Source: Lingula anatina (Eukaryota; Brachiopoda; Lingulata; Lingulida; Lingulidae). Taken from it: 59,764 nucleotides of DNA. The notes under the pieces are model-generated. The model saw only the letters and a list, made by a program, of their open reading frames with translations. It was not told the DNA's origin and did no database searches. Position 1 is the first letter of the stretch. Every line of letters begins with the position of its first letter. The stretch lies in the NCBI RefSeq assembly GCF_001039355.2, contig NW_019774180.1, forward strand, positions 1,292,373-1,352,136. The letters are read 5' to 3'. Shown piece after piece: positions 54,301 through 58,592 of the stretch. A program made the position numbers and the translations under genes.

Positions 54301-57074
54301 GTATCTTACTTTGTTGACTAGAAACTCTTTCAAATAAAAAATAATAACAAGGGCACATTAATAAATAATCAAACTCATAAATTAACTTATTAATCAGTTC
54401 ATGAAAAATGTTCCTTGCCTTATATAATGGAGAGTAGCAAGGAGCAAGATGAGGAGAGTCAAGCCTATCCCTGCTCCCCAGGTTACTGCAGCCTCACTGC
54501 TGGGTGACACATCAAGAGCGGTCGGAGAATCAACTGGAATTATGACAAATGATAAAAAAATTGGGCACAGAATAACATTAATGTGTGGCTTCTCAGCACC
54601 TCAGGCAAGTGACACAAACACACACACACTTTTTTTTTGCAAAGAATAAGTTATCTTTTCTTTTTTTATCTCGTGTTTAAAAAAATTGTCAGGATTATTA
54701 CCCAGCATGCTTGATATAATCACCATAAACTCATAAGCCGTGATAGTAAGAAAATATTATTCTTATGCTTATTTAACCGCAGATAGGCAAGCACGTAAAA
54801 GCTTTTACACTTAATATTATGGAAATTAGAGATACATGCAAGTTCCCTGCTGTTGAAGAATTTCAGGCAACATGTTATACTTTTTTACTTACTGACATAG
54901 GCTCATGAATAACTTTAGTTAGCTAGCTACAGAAAGGCATATAAACATATACATATGATATTTTGTAGCTTGGGTGCTTAGGATCACAAGATCTGAAAGC
55001 ATTAACTTAAGTAATATGTGCAATTACAGATGTCATTGCACATATTGAATAAATTTATATTTACAATGCAGGGGCGGATCCAGAGATATTTTCTGACAGT
55101 CTTCCAAATTATCTTTGTTGATCCATCCTACATTTCTGACCGTCTTCCGACAGAAAACATTAGATACCTGTCAATGTAAACTTGAAAATCTGACCGTCTT
55201 CTGGAAGACCCAGAAGACGGCCTAAATCCGCCCCTGCAATGACATATGTAAGTTGTGTAGATTATGTAGAGGGTTGGATTAGGCATATACTTATTTGATA
55301 ATATACAATAATATATTCGCTTATAGTGTGGACAACTTTAAAGACCTTAGCACAGAAGGATGAGAGGCAAATATTCATTCAATAGGGGTGGAAGATGAAA
55401 ATTACATGTAAAAGAATAGGTAAGAAAACGAGTCAGTATAGGAGAATGCATAACATAAAGAAAAGCAGCAAAAATCAGTAACTGGAAGAGCTGAGCAAAT
55501 TGAAAAACCTCTGAGGCAAAGGCAGCATTGTCAAGACATGCCAAGAAGATGTAGCCTTTGTAGAACTAATCTCCATAGTAACTGCTAATAAGATTTTGAT
55601 TAAAAAGAAAAGAGATTTGCCCCTGTTTGACTTGTTTGACTACTTGACTTATTGTTGTAAGCTGACCCCTTTCCCTGTGGAGAATTACCTAACCTCAAGA
55701 GAAGCACCATTAGTTGCTCCATTACATATAATAATGCTTTTGCCTGAATCCATTTACATTATGAAGTAAAATGCTTCACTGCTAATAGCACTTTCCAGGA
55801 AAAAATACAGTGCATCATAAATATAATCATTAACAAAGAACATGAATTTCCGGTGTCATCTCCTTCAGCCCAAAGATCCTGACTTTATCAAAAACAAGAC
55901 ATGGGGACTTAATTGCTTCAGTTCTCGTGTTTGACACACAAACACCTGCCCTTACTGAAGATTAATAATGTCATCATTATCACAAACTTTGAAGGTATCT
56001 TAATCTGAGAAATATACTTTTGTTTACAAACCGTGCATATTGATTGCCAAAAGAAAAATACTGCAACACCTCAATATTTAAAAAAAAATTTTTTTTTGAA
56101 AAGTTAAAAAATGTAGCTCTGTTTTTAGATGTGATTTGTAGAGAAATACAAATGTTTAAAGAAACACGCACATAAGCCTTGAGATAAGTTTCACTTGCCG
56201 ATTACGCAGAATTTTATTTTGTAATTATAACTTCTCAAAAATGGAGAGTTTTGCTTACCCTAACACTGCATGCGGAGTGTATAGTGTGCAATGCAGCTTT
56301 TTATGAACTTGTCAATGTCCCAACCAAGCACATTTAACACAACTAACACACTTGGTAACAAAGTGCCTTGAACTTCTTTAAATTTGCACACATAAAAAGG
56401 GGGAGCTCAACAGATGGTCTACACTATAAACTTGACTAAAAATCTTAACTGACCACGATACATTTGAAAACTATCTTAAGAGTTGCTAACCTCATGTTGC
56501 ATGCTTTATTAAGCTAACTTTTAAGACAAAAGGCCAAGCTGCATTTGCTCTAAATTTCTTATCAATGTGGTGATTAAAACTGGACTAATGTTTGTTAAAT
56601 GTTTAAGACTGCAACTGGTTAGTCAACTTAATAGGAGCTCAACAGAGTCAGCTGAGGCAACATGGATAAGATTCTCAGTAAAATGGGACCCAAAAGACTT
56701 AGCATGCCATATGCATTGTTCATGAAAGAAAAAGAATGTTCTTAAATTAACAAGTAAACATCCATGATCAGACTACCTAATATTTATAGTAAAACTAGAC
56801 TAGTTTCCGAATTGCTACATTATTCTTTACTCAATCTATTTTCTTTCCCCAGTCAATCATATTAAGGAATTGCTTTTCTTTCATTTCATTTACAGAATTA
56901 ATTTGATTTATTGAATTATGTCCTTATCACCTCTGCTTCCATTAATTGCAGGCAAATATGTGGCTGTCCCTGGTGTGGCATTGTTTTGTGACAGCTTGCT
57001 GGCCACGGTAGAAACATTGATCCTCCTAGACGACGAGGGTATTACAGGCATAACTGTGGCTGGACGATCTCCCA
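83..57074 (-). CDS. Divergent receptor-type protein tyrosine phosphatase, tandem PTP domains (partial gene)
   Basis: Gene-level entry; the exons are listed separately. The product would be a single-pass membrane receptor that recognises or dephosphorylates phosphotyrosine in the cytoplasm. In order it has a Ser/Thr/Pro-rich stalk, a membrane helix, a basic stop-transfer segment, a wedge/linker, D1 and D2. The sixteen exons from 54533 down to 83 have consistent phases and no stop codon, giving about 591 codons. Diagnostic strings are FNRVVLEPL, YINATYIDGY, DFWRMVW, HCGSGAGRTG and the Q-loop EQYKF in D1, and YINAVYVDGYR, FIVTQ, WRMVYDYQ and FWP in D2. The D2 loop WPSGHKVP resembles the WASHREVP loop known in MAM-type (R2B) receptors, so R2B is the nearest class; the ectodomain that would confirm it lies off the right edge. 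Both domains depart from the catalytic consensus (see findings). The 3' end of the gene lies off the left edge. Confidence 0.93.
2599..2635. repeat. (ATATC)n microsatellite
   Basis: About seven perfect tandem copies of a 5-bp unit. Confidence 0.95.
4338..4623. mobile_element. Short inverted-repeat element with GGGCCTGTTTCACAA ends
   Basis: The left end reads GGGGCCTGTTTCACAA and the right end is its complement, TTGTGAAACAGGCCC. It is about 286 bp with no transposase domain, so it looks like a MITE. The ends resemble those of the element at 17212-17768. No clear target duplication is visible. Confidence 0.65.
5310..5432 (-). CDS. RPTP exon: D2 YPYFWP..YGPVNV..RIFSV strands
   Basis: Forty-one codons encode NYPYFWPTKLKETKKYGPVN and then VQYTYQDTGPHIKTRIFSVKK. 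They correspond to the C-P-x-YWP, YGPI-x-V and RIF-x-V strands of MAM-type D2. The acceptor is TTTTGTCAG and the donor is AAG|GTATGC. Phase 0 at both ends. Confidence 0.95.
5830..5961 (-). CDS. RPTP exon: D2 GYRHQQAFIVTQWP..WRMVYDY
   Basis: Forty-four codons in phase 0 contain GYRHQQAFIVTQWPL and IWRMVYDYQIATIVLLND. The D2 equivalent of the QGP motif reads QWP. The W-R-x-VYDY-x-x-x-SIV-x-LN pattern is typical of R2B D2 domains. The acceptor is TTATCTAG and the donor is AGG|GTGAGT. Confidence 0.96.
6460..6536 (-). CDS. RPTP exon: D2 PPERARPYLL..YINAVYVD
   Basis: It encodes (P)ERARPYLLSF and then ERTESSDYINAVYVD. This matches the PPDR-x-x-PFL...SS-x-YINA pattern of MAM-type D2 domains. The acceptor is TTTTCTCAG and the donor is GAT|GTAAGT. 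The size and phases (77 bp, 1 to 0) equal those of the corresponding D1 exon at 16955, as expected from an ancient domain duplication. Confidence 0.95.
6953..7130. repeat. Diverged direct repeat with GC-rich core
   Basis: A block reading GCGGAAGATCGTCAGCGGGAG after GGAACTT recurs about 138 bp later with a few changes (from about 7091). The segment has unusual CpG content for the region. Function unknown. Confidence 0.55.
7741..7840 (-). CDS. RPTP exon: N-terminal part of D2
   Basis: It encodes TMQNVVPKLTVGECAGGHRV followed by ENRKKSRDIMLQP. The last part is the D2 counterpart of the KNRY region (NR-x-K-x-R-x-I-x-x-x-P), here KKSRD with no Tyr. The acceptor is GCTTTTCAG and the donor is CCAC|GTAATG, phase 1. 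Confidence 0.9.
8419..8469. repeat. (GT)n microsatellite
   Basis: About 25 perfect GT units, just downstream of the D1-D2 linker exon in plus coordinates. Confidence 0.97.
8598..8747 (-). CDS. RPTP exon: D1 Q-loop helix and D1-D2 linker
   Basis: Fifty codons in phase 0 begin EQYKFIYETVVIYLQCK, the final helix of D1 (consensus EEQY-x-FIH-x-x-x-E). They continue into the interdomain linker that ends NGFEREFK, like the FE-x-EF-x-x-L helix that opens D2 in tandem RPTPs. The acceptor is TTATTTCAG and the donor is AAG|GTATAG. Confidence 0.94.
8929..9863. mobile_element. 935-bp palindromic foldback element with 8-bp target duplication
   Basis: Two arms of roughly 430 bp are near-perfect reverse complements and run almost to the centre, leaving a spacer of about 70 bp near 9360-9430. 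The outer ends read CACGCTCGGCTGTCACC and GGTGACAGCCGAACGTG. The element is flanked on both sides by GATTACAG (8921-8928 and 9864-9871). An 8-bp duplication with CA..TG ends fits hAT-type transposition. No transposase is visible, so it would be mobilised in trans. It sits in the intron between the P-loop exon and the D1-D2 linker exon. Because the arms are so similar, transcripts through it would form a long hairpin. Confidence 0.9.
9864..10713. other. Intron remainder between palindrome and D1 P-loop exon
   Basis: AT-rich intron with a purine run near 10440-10466 and no supported gene or RNA. Confidence 0.75.
10714..10849 (-). CDS. RPTP exon: D1 P-loop GSGAGRTG and following helices
   Basis: It completes the signature HCGSGAGRTG; the usual HCSAGxGRTG has Ser-Ala at the third and fourth positions. 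The P-loop Arg codon is at 10834-10836. The following residues, TFLAIDIALDRISIDNTIDI and SVVYLRNSRPWMVQNL, are the standard helices that lead to the Q-loop. The acceptor is TAATTCCAG and the donor is TTTG|GTGAGTT. Confidence 0.96.
11982..12133 (-). CDS. RPTP exon: D1 WPD-loop equivalent and catalytic Cys
   Basis: It encodes a segment ending VVKQFQYASWGETDCP, then a helix, then RGPIVVHC. The WPDHGVP loop of active PTPs reads WGETDCP, so the general-acid Asp is replaced by Glu after a Gly (codons 12077-12085). The catalytic Cys codon at 11984-11986 is intact and followed by a split Gly codon. The donor is TGTGG|GTAAG, placing the intron inside the HC-x5-R signature. The acceptor is TTTATCTCAG. 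Confidence 0.96.
12378..12407. repeat. (AATC)n microsatellite
   Basis: About six tandem tetranucleotide units. Confidence 0.8.
13315..13431 (-). CDS. RPTP exon: D1 CEKYW..YGDI..RTFRL strands
   Basis: Thirty-nine codons in phase 0 encode QQCEKYWDNKQVRYGDIVIL and then a stretch ending NIRTFRLVK. They correspond to the KC-x-x-YWP, YGDI-x-V and RTF-x-V strands of PTP domains; the usual YWP reads YWD. The acceptor is ATTTTACAG and the donor is AAG|GTAAGA. Confidence 0.95.
14758..14956. mobile_element. MITE, CCCATTCCCATAGA family (copy 1)
   Basis: It is highly similar to 44547-44768, sharing for example TGTGGGGAGTCTCACTAGAT and GGTAATTAACTATGGTGCGC. It is shorter by an internal deletion of about 25 bp. 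The ends are imperfect inverted repeats (CCCATTCCCA and TGGGAATG). No target duplication is evident. Confidence 0.75.
15515..15537. repeat. (AG)n microsatellite
   Basis: About eleven AG units. Confidence 0.9.
16450..16547 (-). CDS. RPTP exon: D1 GPT..TVGDFWRMVW motif
   Basis: It encodes GPTQKTVGDFWRMVWQERSH and then CIVMTTGLFEHAR. This is the conserved PTP core QGP-x-x-x-T-x-x-DFWRM-x-W followed by the IVM-T strand. The acceptor is CTTTAG and the donor is TAGG|GTAAGC. It is 98 bp with phases consistent. Confidence 0.96.
16703..16739 (-). CDS. RPTP exon: D1 micro-exon GYNKAKAYIAAQ
   Basis: This exon is only 37 bp, too short to find by ORF length. It encodes GYNKAKAYIAAQ, the equivalent of the conserved GY-x-x-x-x-x-YIA-x-Q strand of PTP domains. 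The acceptor is TTTTCAG and the donor is CAAG|GTAATT. Both junction phases agree with the neighbours. Confidence 0.93.
16955..17031 (-). CDS. RPTP exon: D1 strand RVVL to YINATYID
   Basis: It encodes (H)DFNRVVLEPLSDDPDTEYINATYID, a textbook PTP segment (D-x-x-R-V-x-L followed by YINA-x-Y-x-D). The acceptor is CTTTTCTAG and the donor is GAT|GTAAGTT. The 77 bp fit phases 1 to 0. Confidence 0.95.
17212..17768. mobile_element. Inverted-repeat element, possibly Harbinger-derived
   Basis: The ends are GGGGCCCATTTCACAAAG and the near-complement CTTTGTGAAACAGGCCCC. Inside, on the minus strand, lies an 80-codon ORF (17282-17524) starting MAAFFLAILAARQQRRLRHF, with an Arg/Gln-rich stretch. This looks like the N-terminal region of PIF/Harbinger-type transposases; that resemblance is a judgement from composition, not a search. 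The core catalytic region is absent, so the element would be a non-autonomous deletion derivative. Confidence 0.6.
18294..18623. repeat. 330-bp segment repeated at 18837-19166
   Basis: Near-identical direct repeat with an offset of 543 bp, ending at a single N (18624). This first copy lies inside the intron between the RVVL exon and the first D1 exon. The arrangement suggests two alleles placed in series: one with and one without the 212-bp segment at 18625-18836. Confidence 0.9.
18625..18836. other. Insertion-like segment between duplicated flanks
   Basis: This segment is richer in G+C than its surroundings. It contains repeated short words (CGAAATTCA several times; GGCCGATTTTAAG twice). 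It is present in only one of the two copies of this locus, so it may be a polymorphic insertion. Its left edge is obscured by the N. Confidence 0.6.
18837..19166. repeat. Second copy of the 330-bp segment
   Basis: Differs from 18294-18623 by only a few substitutions and one-base gaps, then continues into unique intron sequence. Confidence 0.9.
19466..19556 (-). CDS. RPTP exon: start of D1, phosphotyrosine-loop region
   Basis: It encodes ALMRFQDDYASEAALRP and then NRAKNASPEVVP. The first part aligns with the usual FxxEYxSL helix that begins an RPTP D1. The second aligns without gaps to the NKSKNRYxNIxAY stretch before the SRVVL strand, so the pTyr-binding KNRY reads KNAS (codons at 19482-19493). 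The acceptor is TTTGCAG and the donor is CCAC|GTAAGT, phase 1. Confidence 0.9.
20139..20212. repeat. AATAA/AAT microsatellite
   Basis: Runs of TAAAA units followed by about 14 AAT units. It explains the poly-Tyr antisense frame here. Confidence 0.95.
20221..20766 (+). pseudogene. Decayed Tc1/mariner-type transposase
   Basis: Fragments of a Tc1-like DDE transposase appear in order across shifting frames. There is HSIMVWAGI (near 20377-20403), then QQDNTHPHTAR (near 20520-20552), then MSPIEHAWDELGR (near 20617-20655). These match the conserved SVMVWGGI, QQDNA-x-PH and SPDLNPIEHLWDELGR motifs of the family. Frameshifts and a stop after the last motif mean it is dead. No terminal repeats were recognised. 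It is an insertion in the RPTP intron, on the opposite strand. Confidence 0.88.
21428..21684. repeat. Diverged tandem duplication, unit about 132 bp
   Basis: Two adjacent units share CTAATCACA..CAGACTTA, GATACTGAGACC-like and AAGGGATGTTTTA blocks at a spacing of 132 bp, with many substitutions. Age and function are unknown. Confidence 0.7.
24253..24299. repeat. (AT)n microsatellite
   Basis: About 23 AT units. Confidence 0.97.
24437..24955. mobile_element. Non-autonomous Harbinger-like element, TAA target duplication
   Basis: Long inverted repeats begin GGCTTCGTTCACATGG and end CCATGTGAATGAAGCC, continuing inward for over 100 bp with small interruptions. The trinucleotide TAA flanks both sides (24434-24436 and 24956-24958). 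A 3-bp TWA duplication is characteristic of PIF/Harbinger elements. It encloses a truncated ORF (separate entry). Confidence 0.83.
24591..24749 (-). pseudogene. Truncated 52-codon ORF inside the Harbinger-like element
   Basis: It begins MAVAVALKNVFVDFL, continues through an acidic patch (DEEDEEA) and ends RWQAMRQRRMRFYRM. An Ala-rich start, acidic stretch and Arg-rich end fit the N-terminal leader of Harbinger transposases, but it stops before any catalytic region. It is probably a remnant left by internal deletion. Confidence 0.5.
25780..27448. repeat. Duplicated block, first copy (1669 bp)
   Basis: Nearly identical to 27450-29115; the main differences are one T-run length and one base near 26581. 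It ends at the N at 27449. The small ORFs in it recur in the other copies simply because the DNA is the same. Confidence 0.95.
29173..29206. repeat. (GA)n-rich microsatellite
   Basis: A GA/GAAA run; its counterpart at 33311-33360 is longer, so the two copies differ in repeat number. Confidence 0.85.
29763..29875 (-). CDS. RPTP exon: juxtamembrane/wedge region (copy in second repeat unit)
   Basis: Same exon as at 33921-34033, with the same splice sites and the same protein. It starts in phase 1 and ends in phase 0, so it joins correctly to the juxtamembrane exon upstream and the D1 exon at 19556 downstream. Only one of the two copies can be used per transcript. It is probably the other haplotype of a single exon, since single N bases sit at the edges of the surrounding duplication. 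Confidence 0.85.
30796..31112. mobile_element. Foldback MITE, CAGGCCTACCC family, allele-specific insertion
   Basis: The ends are CAGGCCTACCCAACTACCAG and CTGGTAGTTGGGTAGGCCTG, and most of the 317 bp folds on itself. The otherwise matching third repeat unit lacks it and shows an intact empty site (ATGAT at 34949-34953). Flanks are ATGAT and ATAAT, a 5-bp duplication with one change. Related to 40645-40920. Confidence 0.92.
31542..31753. mobile_element. Inverted-repeat element in the second repeat unit
   Basis: The left half contains GACTCTTGCTGAGTGCAATC and the right half contains the near-complement GATTGCATTCAGCAAGAGTC. Outer ends are TCTTTCTACGTAGATCGATC and GATTGATCTAATTAGAAAGA. The equivalent copy lies at about 35383-35593. 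Confidence 0.65.
33311..33360. repeat. (GA)n-rich microsatellite
   Basis: Expanded relative to the copy at 29173-29206. Confidence 0.85.
33921..34033 (-). CDS. RPTP exon: juxtamembrane/wedge region (copy in third repeat unit)
   Basis: This 113-bp exon encodes ATEEQDIQAVSRESIPVEKF followed by a Lys/Glu-rich helix leading into D1. The SIPVEKF string corresponds to the IPV-x-x-F turn seen just before D1 in receptor PTPs. The acceptor is CTTTTATAG and the donor is AAG|GTAAGG. It differs from the copy at 29763-29875 by one synonymous base (AAG instead of AAA for Lys). The length is not a multiple of three, so a transcript containing both copies in series would shift frame. Confidence 0.85.
35383..35593. 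mobile_element. Inverted-repeat element in the third repeat unit
   Basis: Allelic or duplicated counterpart of 31542-31753, with a few substitutions. Confidence 0.65.
38214..38452. mobile_element. Inverted-repeat element with GGGAATAG/GGTTCCCATG-like ends
   Basis: Complementary internal arms include TAACTGGCTTAAATGTCTGT and ACACATTTAAGCCGGTTAAG, with outer GATCGATCC boxes. It shares GGGGAGTCTCACTA with the 14758 and 44547 elements, so it is a relative of that family. Confidence 0.7.
40645..40920. mobile_element. Foldback MITE, CAGGCCTACCC family, perfect 5-bp target duplication
   Basis: Ends CAGGCCTACCCAACTACCAG and CTGGTAGACGGGTAGGCCTG; internal arms share TTTTCAAGGTATGTGTCAGA with its complement. 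It is flanked by CTTTT on both sides (40640-40644 and 40921-40925). Same family as 30796-31112. Confidence 0.92.
44547..44768. mobile_element. MITE, CCCATTCCCATAGA family (copy 2)
   Basis: Very similar to 14758-14956 but more complete. It is flanked by TTAGAC on both sides (44541-44546 and 44769-44774), a plausible 5-6 bp target duplication. Confidence 0.82.
44888..44990 (-). CDS. Orphan exon-like segment
   Basis: A 103-bp open segment with a good pyrimidine-rich acceptor (TTTTATCTCAG) and an acceptable donor (CAGAG|GTGTGT). It encodes IYSECCGNTVAAISCHPENI followed by ANEVHQLIASLHAE in its only open frame. It lies inside the long RPTP intron. Its phases (2 at the start, 0 at the end) do not allow it to be a simple cassette between 53299 and 33921 without shifting the frame. 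It could belong to a nested gene or an alternative transcript, or be chance. No family is recognised. Confidence 0.3.
45861..46540. mobile_element. Non-autonomous element with GCCCCATTCACAC ends
   Basis: Left end GCCCCATTCACAC and right end GTGTGAATGGGG are inverted repeats; further inside, both halves contain ATCGCGATT and ACATCGATAGAA-type words. Flanks are TAA and TTA, compatible with a diverged Harbinger-type TWA duplication. A 109-codon minus-strand ORF (46117-46446, starting MAIQINPTREVDSID) lies inside and has no recognised domain. The element is clearly richer in CpG than the intron. Confidence 0.68.
46541..50800. other. Intron, nothing recognised
   Basis: AT-rich sequence. A fragment at about 46990-47070 has AAGATCGATCC and GTCTGTCATGCC words like those of the 38214 element and may be a decayed relative. 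The 126-codon ORF at 48707-49087 has no recognisable protein or splice context. Confidence 0.7.
50847..50878 (-). promoter_or_regulatory. Possible core promoter: TATA box plus TCAGTT initiator
   Basis: On the minus strand TATAAATA (50871-50878) is followed by TCAGTT (50847-50852). Its A lies 28 bases downstream of the first T of the TATA box, which is the spacing of invertebrate TATA/Inr promoters. Just upstream is AAGATGGCG (near 50979), a YY1-like word. An ATG follows at 50834-50836. The site lies between the juxtamembrane exon and the wedge exon, so transcripts from here would lack the membrane helix. Motif-only evidence; it could be chance or a transposon relic. Confidence 0.3.
51719..52842. 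mobile_element. 1.1-kb hAT-like non-autonomous element
   Basis: Ends are CAGGGATTGTCCTGGGTC and GGCCCAGGATTATCCCTG. Flanks share ATACAA (51713-51718 and 52843-52848). CAGGG ends with a 5-8 bp duplication fit the hAT superfamily. The interior has degenerate tandem copies of an AATTGTACT-type unit (about 51890-52020) and a fragment resembling the small element at 52931-53098. No transposase motif was found. Confidence 0.8.
52931..53098. mobile_element. 168-bp MITE with CAGGCCCGTAGCCAG ends
   Basis: Left end CAGGCCCGTAGCCAG and right end CTGGCTACTGGCCTG; flanks TGAAA and TGAAT, a near-perfect 5-bp duplication. Related sequence occurs at about 52083-52225 and 57724-57880. Confidence 0.83.
53112..53133. 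repeat. (GT)n microsatellite
   Basis: About eleven GT units next to the MITE. Confidence 0.9.
53299..53363 (-). CDS. RPTP exon: basic juxtamembrane segment
   Basis: This 65-bp exon has a strong acceptor (TTTTTCAG) and donor (AAAG|GTATG). It encodes KRAMSPKQRHKRKLQRERKRK, of which 12 of 21 residues are Lys or Arg. That is the typical positive-inside stop-transfer segment directly after a receptor helix. It receives two bases from the membrane exon and passes one base on, which fits the 113-bp exon at 33921 or 29763 (G+CC gives Ala). Only that reading frame is open. Confidence 0.87.
53603..53849. mobile_element. MITE with CAGTGGCGGATTTAG ends
   Basis: Left end CAGTGGCGGATTTAG and right end CTGGATCTGCCCCTG are imperfect inverted repeats. 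Flanking G-rich sequence (GGGGA) makes the target duplication hard to define. Lies in the intron between the membrane and juxtamembrane exons. Confidence 0.7.
54419..54533 (-). CDS. RPTP exon: transmembrane helix
   Basis: It encodes a short polar extracellular stretch (DSPTALDVSPSSE), then a hydrophobic helix of about 23 residues (AAVTWGAGIGLTLLILLLAT) and the start of the stop-transfer signal (LHYIR). The acceptor is AATTCCAG at 54534-54535. The exon begins with two bases of a split codon and ends with two bases (AG). No GT lies at a usable position downstream. The natural junction is ATATAAG|GCAAGG, a GC donor with an otherwise good match. Joining it to the next exon gives HYI-R-KRAMSPK, a perfect membrane-to-cytoplasm transition, which supports the call. 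Confidence 0.87.
54534..56930. other. Intron between stalk and membrane exons
   Basis: No supported exon. It contains the small element at 55069-55236. The rest is AT-rich and unremarkable. Confidence 0.7.
55069..55236. mobile_element. 168-bp MITE with CAGGGGCGGATCCAG ends, perfect 5-bp duplication
   Basis: Left end CAGGGGCGGATCCAGA and right end TAAATCCGCCCCTG, with inner complementary GGAAGAC boxes. CAATG flanks both sides (55064-55068 and 55237-55241). The ends resemble those of 53603-53849. Confidence 0.88.
56931..57074 (-). CDS. RPTP exon: probable extracellular Ser/Thr/Pro-rich stalk
   Basis: This open segment is rich in Ser, Thr, Pro and Ala and has three N-glycosylation sequons (NVS, NAT, NGS), as expected of a mucin-like stalk just outside the membrane. 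It ends at a good donor (AGAG|GTGATA) in phase 1, which fits the phase of the membrane exon exactly (G+TT gives Val). The start is uncertain. An internal acceptor (GATGACCAG) at 57075-57076 gives 47 open codons. A much stronger acceptor (TATTTTCAG) lies at 57155-57156, but in the required frame it would include a TGA at 57079-57081. The segment is visibly richer in G+C than the intron around it. No domain is recognised. Confidence 0.55.
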
Positions 57075-58537
57075 CTGGTCATCTTGCTGGACAGTACTGG
57101 ACTACAGCCAATTCTACTAACTGCTTTTGTTCATCACAGCTTAGATATCTTTGACTGAAAATACAAAACATGTTTGAATCAAATTAATTTTGGTGAAGGT
57201 CATATCACTATGTGGTTCATCACACAGAGAAAAAATATTTAAAACACATACCCAGCCTGACAAACCCTAAATTACATCCTTTTACATCTTAAACTAGTTG
57301 GAAAAACAGCCTGTCAGCCATGCATGGAGCAACAAGTACAGTAATATATTCATCCCTCCTAACAGCCTCATACAAAAATATAATATTAATTACAGCACTA
57401 CAAATTCCATTTAACAAACTGTTTTGAGAACCATAACATTTCTCCAAGTTAATCACCGTTTCCAATTTCAAAGGCTAACTGCTTCCTTTGGTGATGTACT
57501 CTTTATTAGTACTCATATGTGGGTAATTATATGGTGGAGTTGAGGATGAGGAGTATCAAAACAAAATAAAAAATGTATGATAGTTTTGGGCATGTATCAT
57601 TAAGGTCACTGCTACAAGTCTAATACTGGCAGAAGCAGATGGACACAACCTTCTCCAGTTTCTGGGAGGCAATCAGTAATTTCTAGTAAAGCACTAATTT
57701 AATTTTAATATCAGGACGATGTACAGGGGCAGTTCAGGGGGGGGGCAGGAAGAACTGCTCTTTTGACCAGAAAAGGTTCACTCTGAATCAAAATTTGATC
57801 TAGGTTATATTTTGACTAGAAAAAGTAATCCCACTAGGACTTGGCAAAGCAGAACAGCAAAAAATTGGCAGGCCTGGGTAGAAATGTACTAGCTAGTTGA
57901 AGGGAGTTTATAAAGCCAGCAGCCATCTATAACAAAACTGAAATCATTGTTAGAAGGAAAAACAATATCACTGCCTTACCATCAGACTAGAAAGTAATTC
58001 AATCAAAGTATACATTTAACTGTTTAAAGAACATCAATCATAGTTGCAGATCTAAGAATTTAATAGATCTTGTCAAATGGACTTGATGGATGTTCCAAGA
58101 AATGGCTTTTAGAAAAGTTATAAAATACCTTAAATTTATTTCCCTTCCAAAATACACCAACAACTTCAATCTTCAATTTCTTTTTACAAAGCTATTCATC
58201 ACAAATCTTGAAGTCTTAATACTGCACTTTCTTAATTAATTGAAATTATTTTATTACTCTTCCTCAGCTTTTGTTTATTCTGTCTGACATGCCAATCAAG
58301 CAGTCTGTACTGTTTGATAAACCTAAGTGCATTTCAGTGTATTTTTCCTCTCTTGCAATGCTTAAATTTTACAAATTACCAAGTTTTATCCATCTTCATG
58401 CATCAGTATCCCTGCAGGAGTATACCACTCACTGTCCAGTCAATACTCTTCTTTGGTCTTTTTTTTTTATAACATAGAGAATGTAACAAGTACACAGATA
58501 AACGAAACTGAAGTGTGAGAAATTTCATTTTGACTGT

Positions 58538-58540
<3 letters not shown>

Positions 58541-58576
<36 letters not shown>

Positions 58577-58592
58577 GTGTATGTGTGTGTGG
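58541..58592. repeat. (GT)n microsatellite
   Basis: About 26 units with two interruptions; it explains the Cys-Val and Thr-His repeat frames on the two strands. Confidence 0.96.

Noticed and set aside
56918-57154. 78-codon plus-strand ORF as a gene
   Set aside because: The minus-strand reading fits the phase and composition expected of the receptor stalk; the plus frame has no supporting context.
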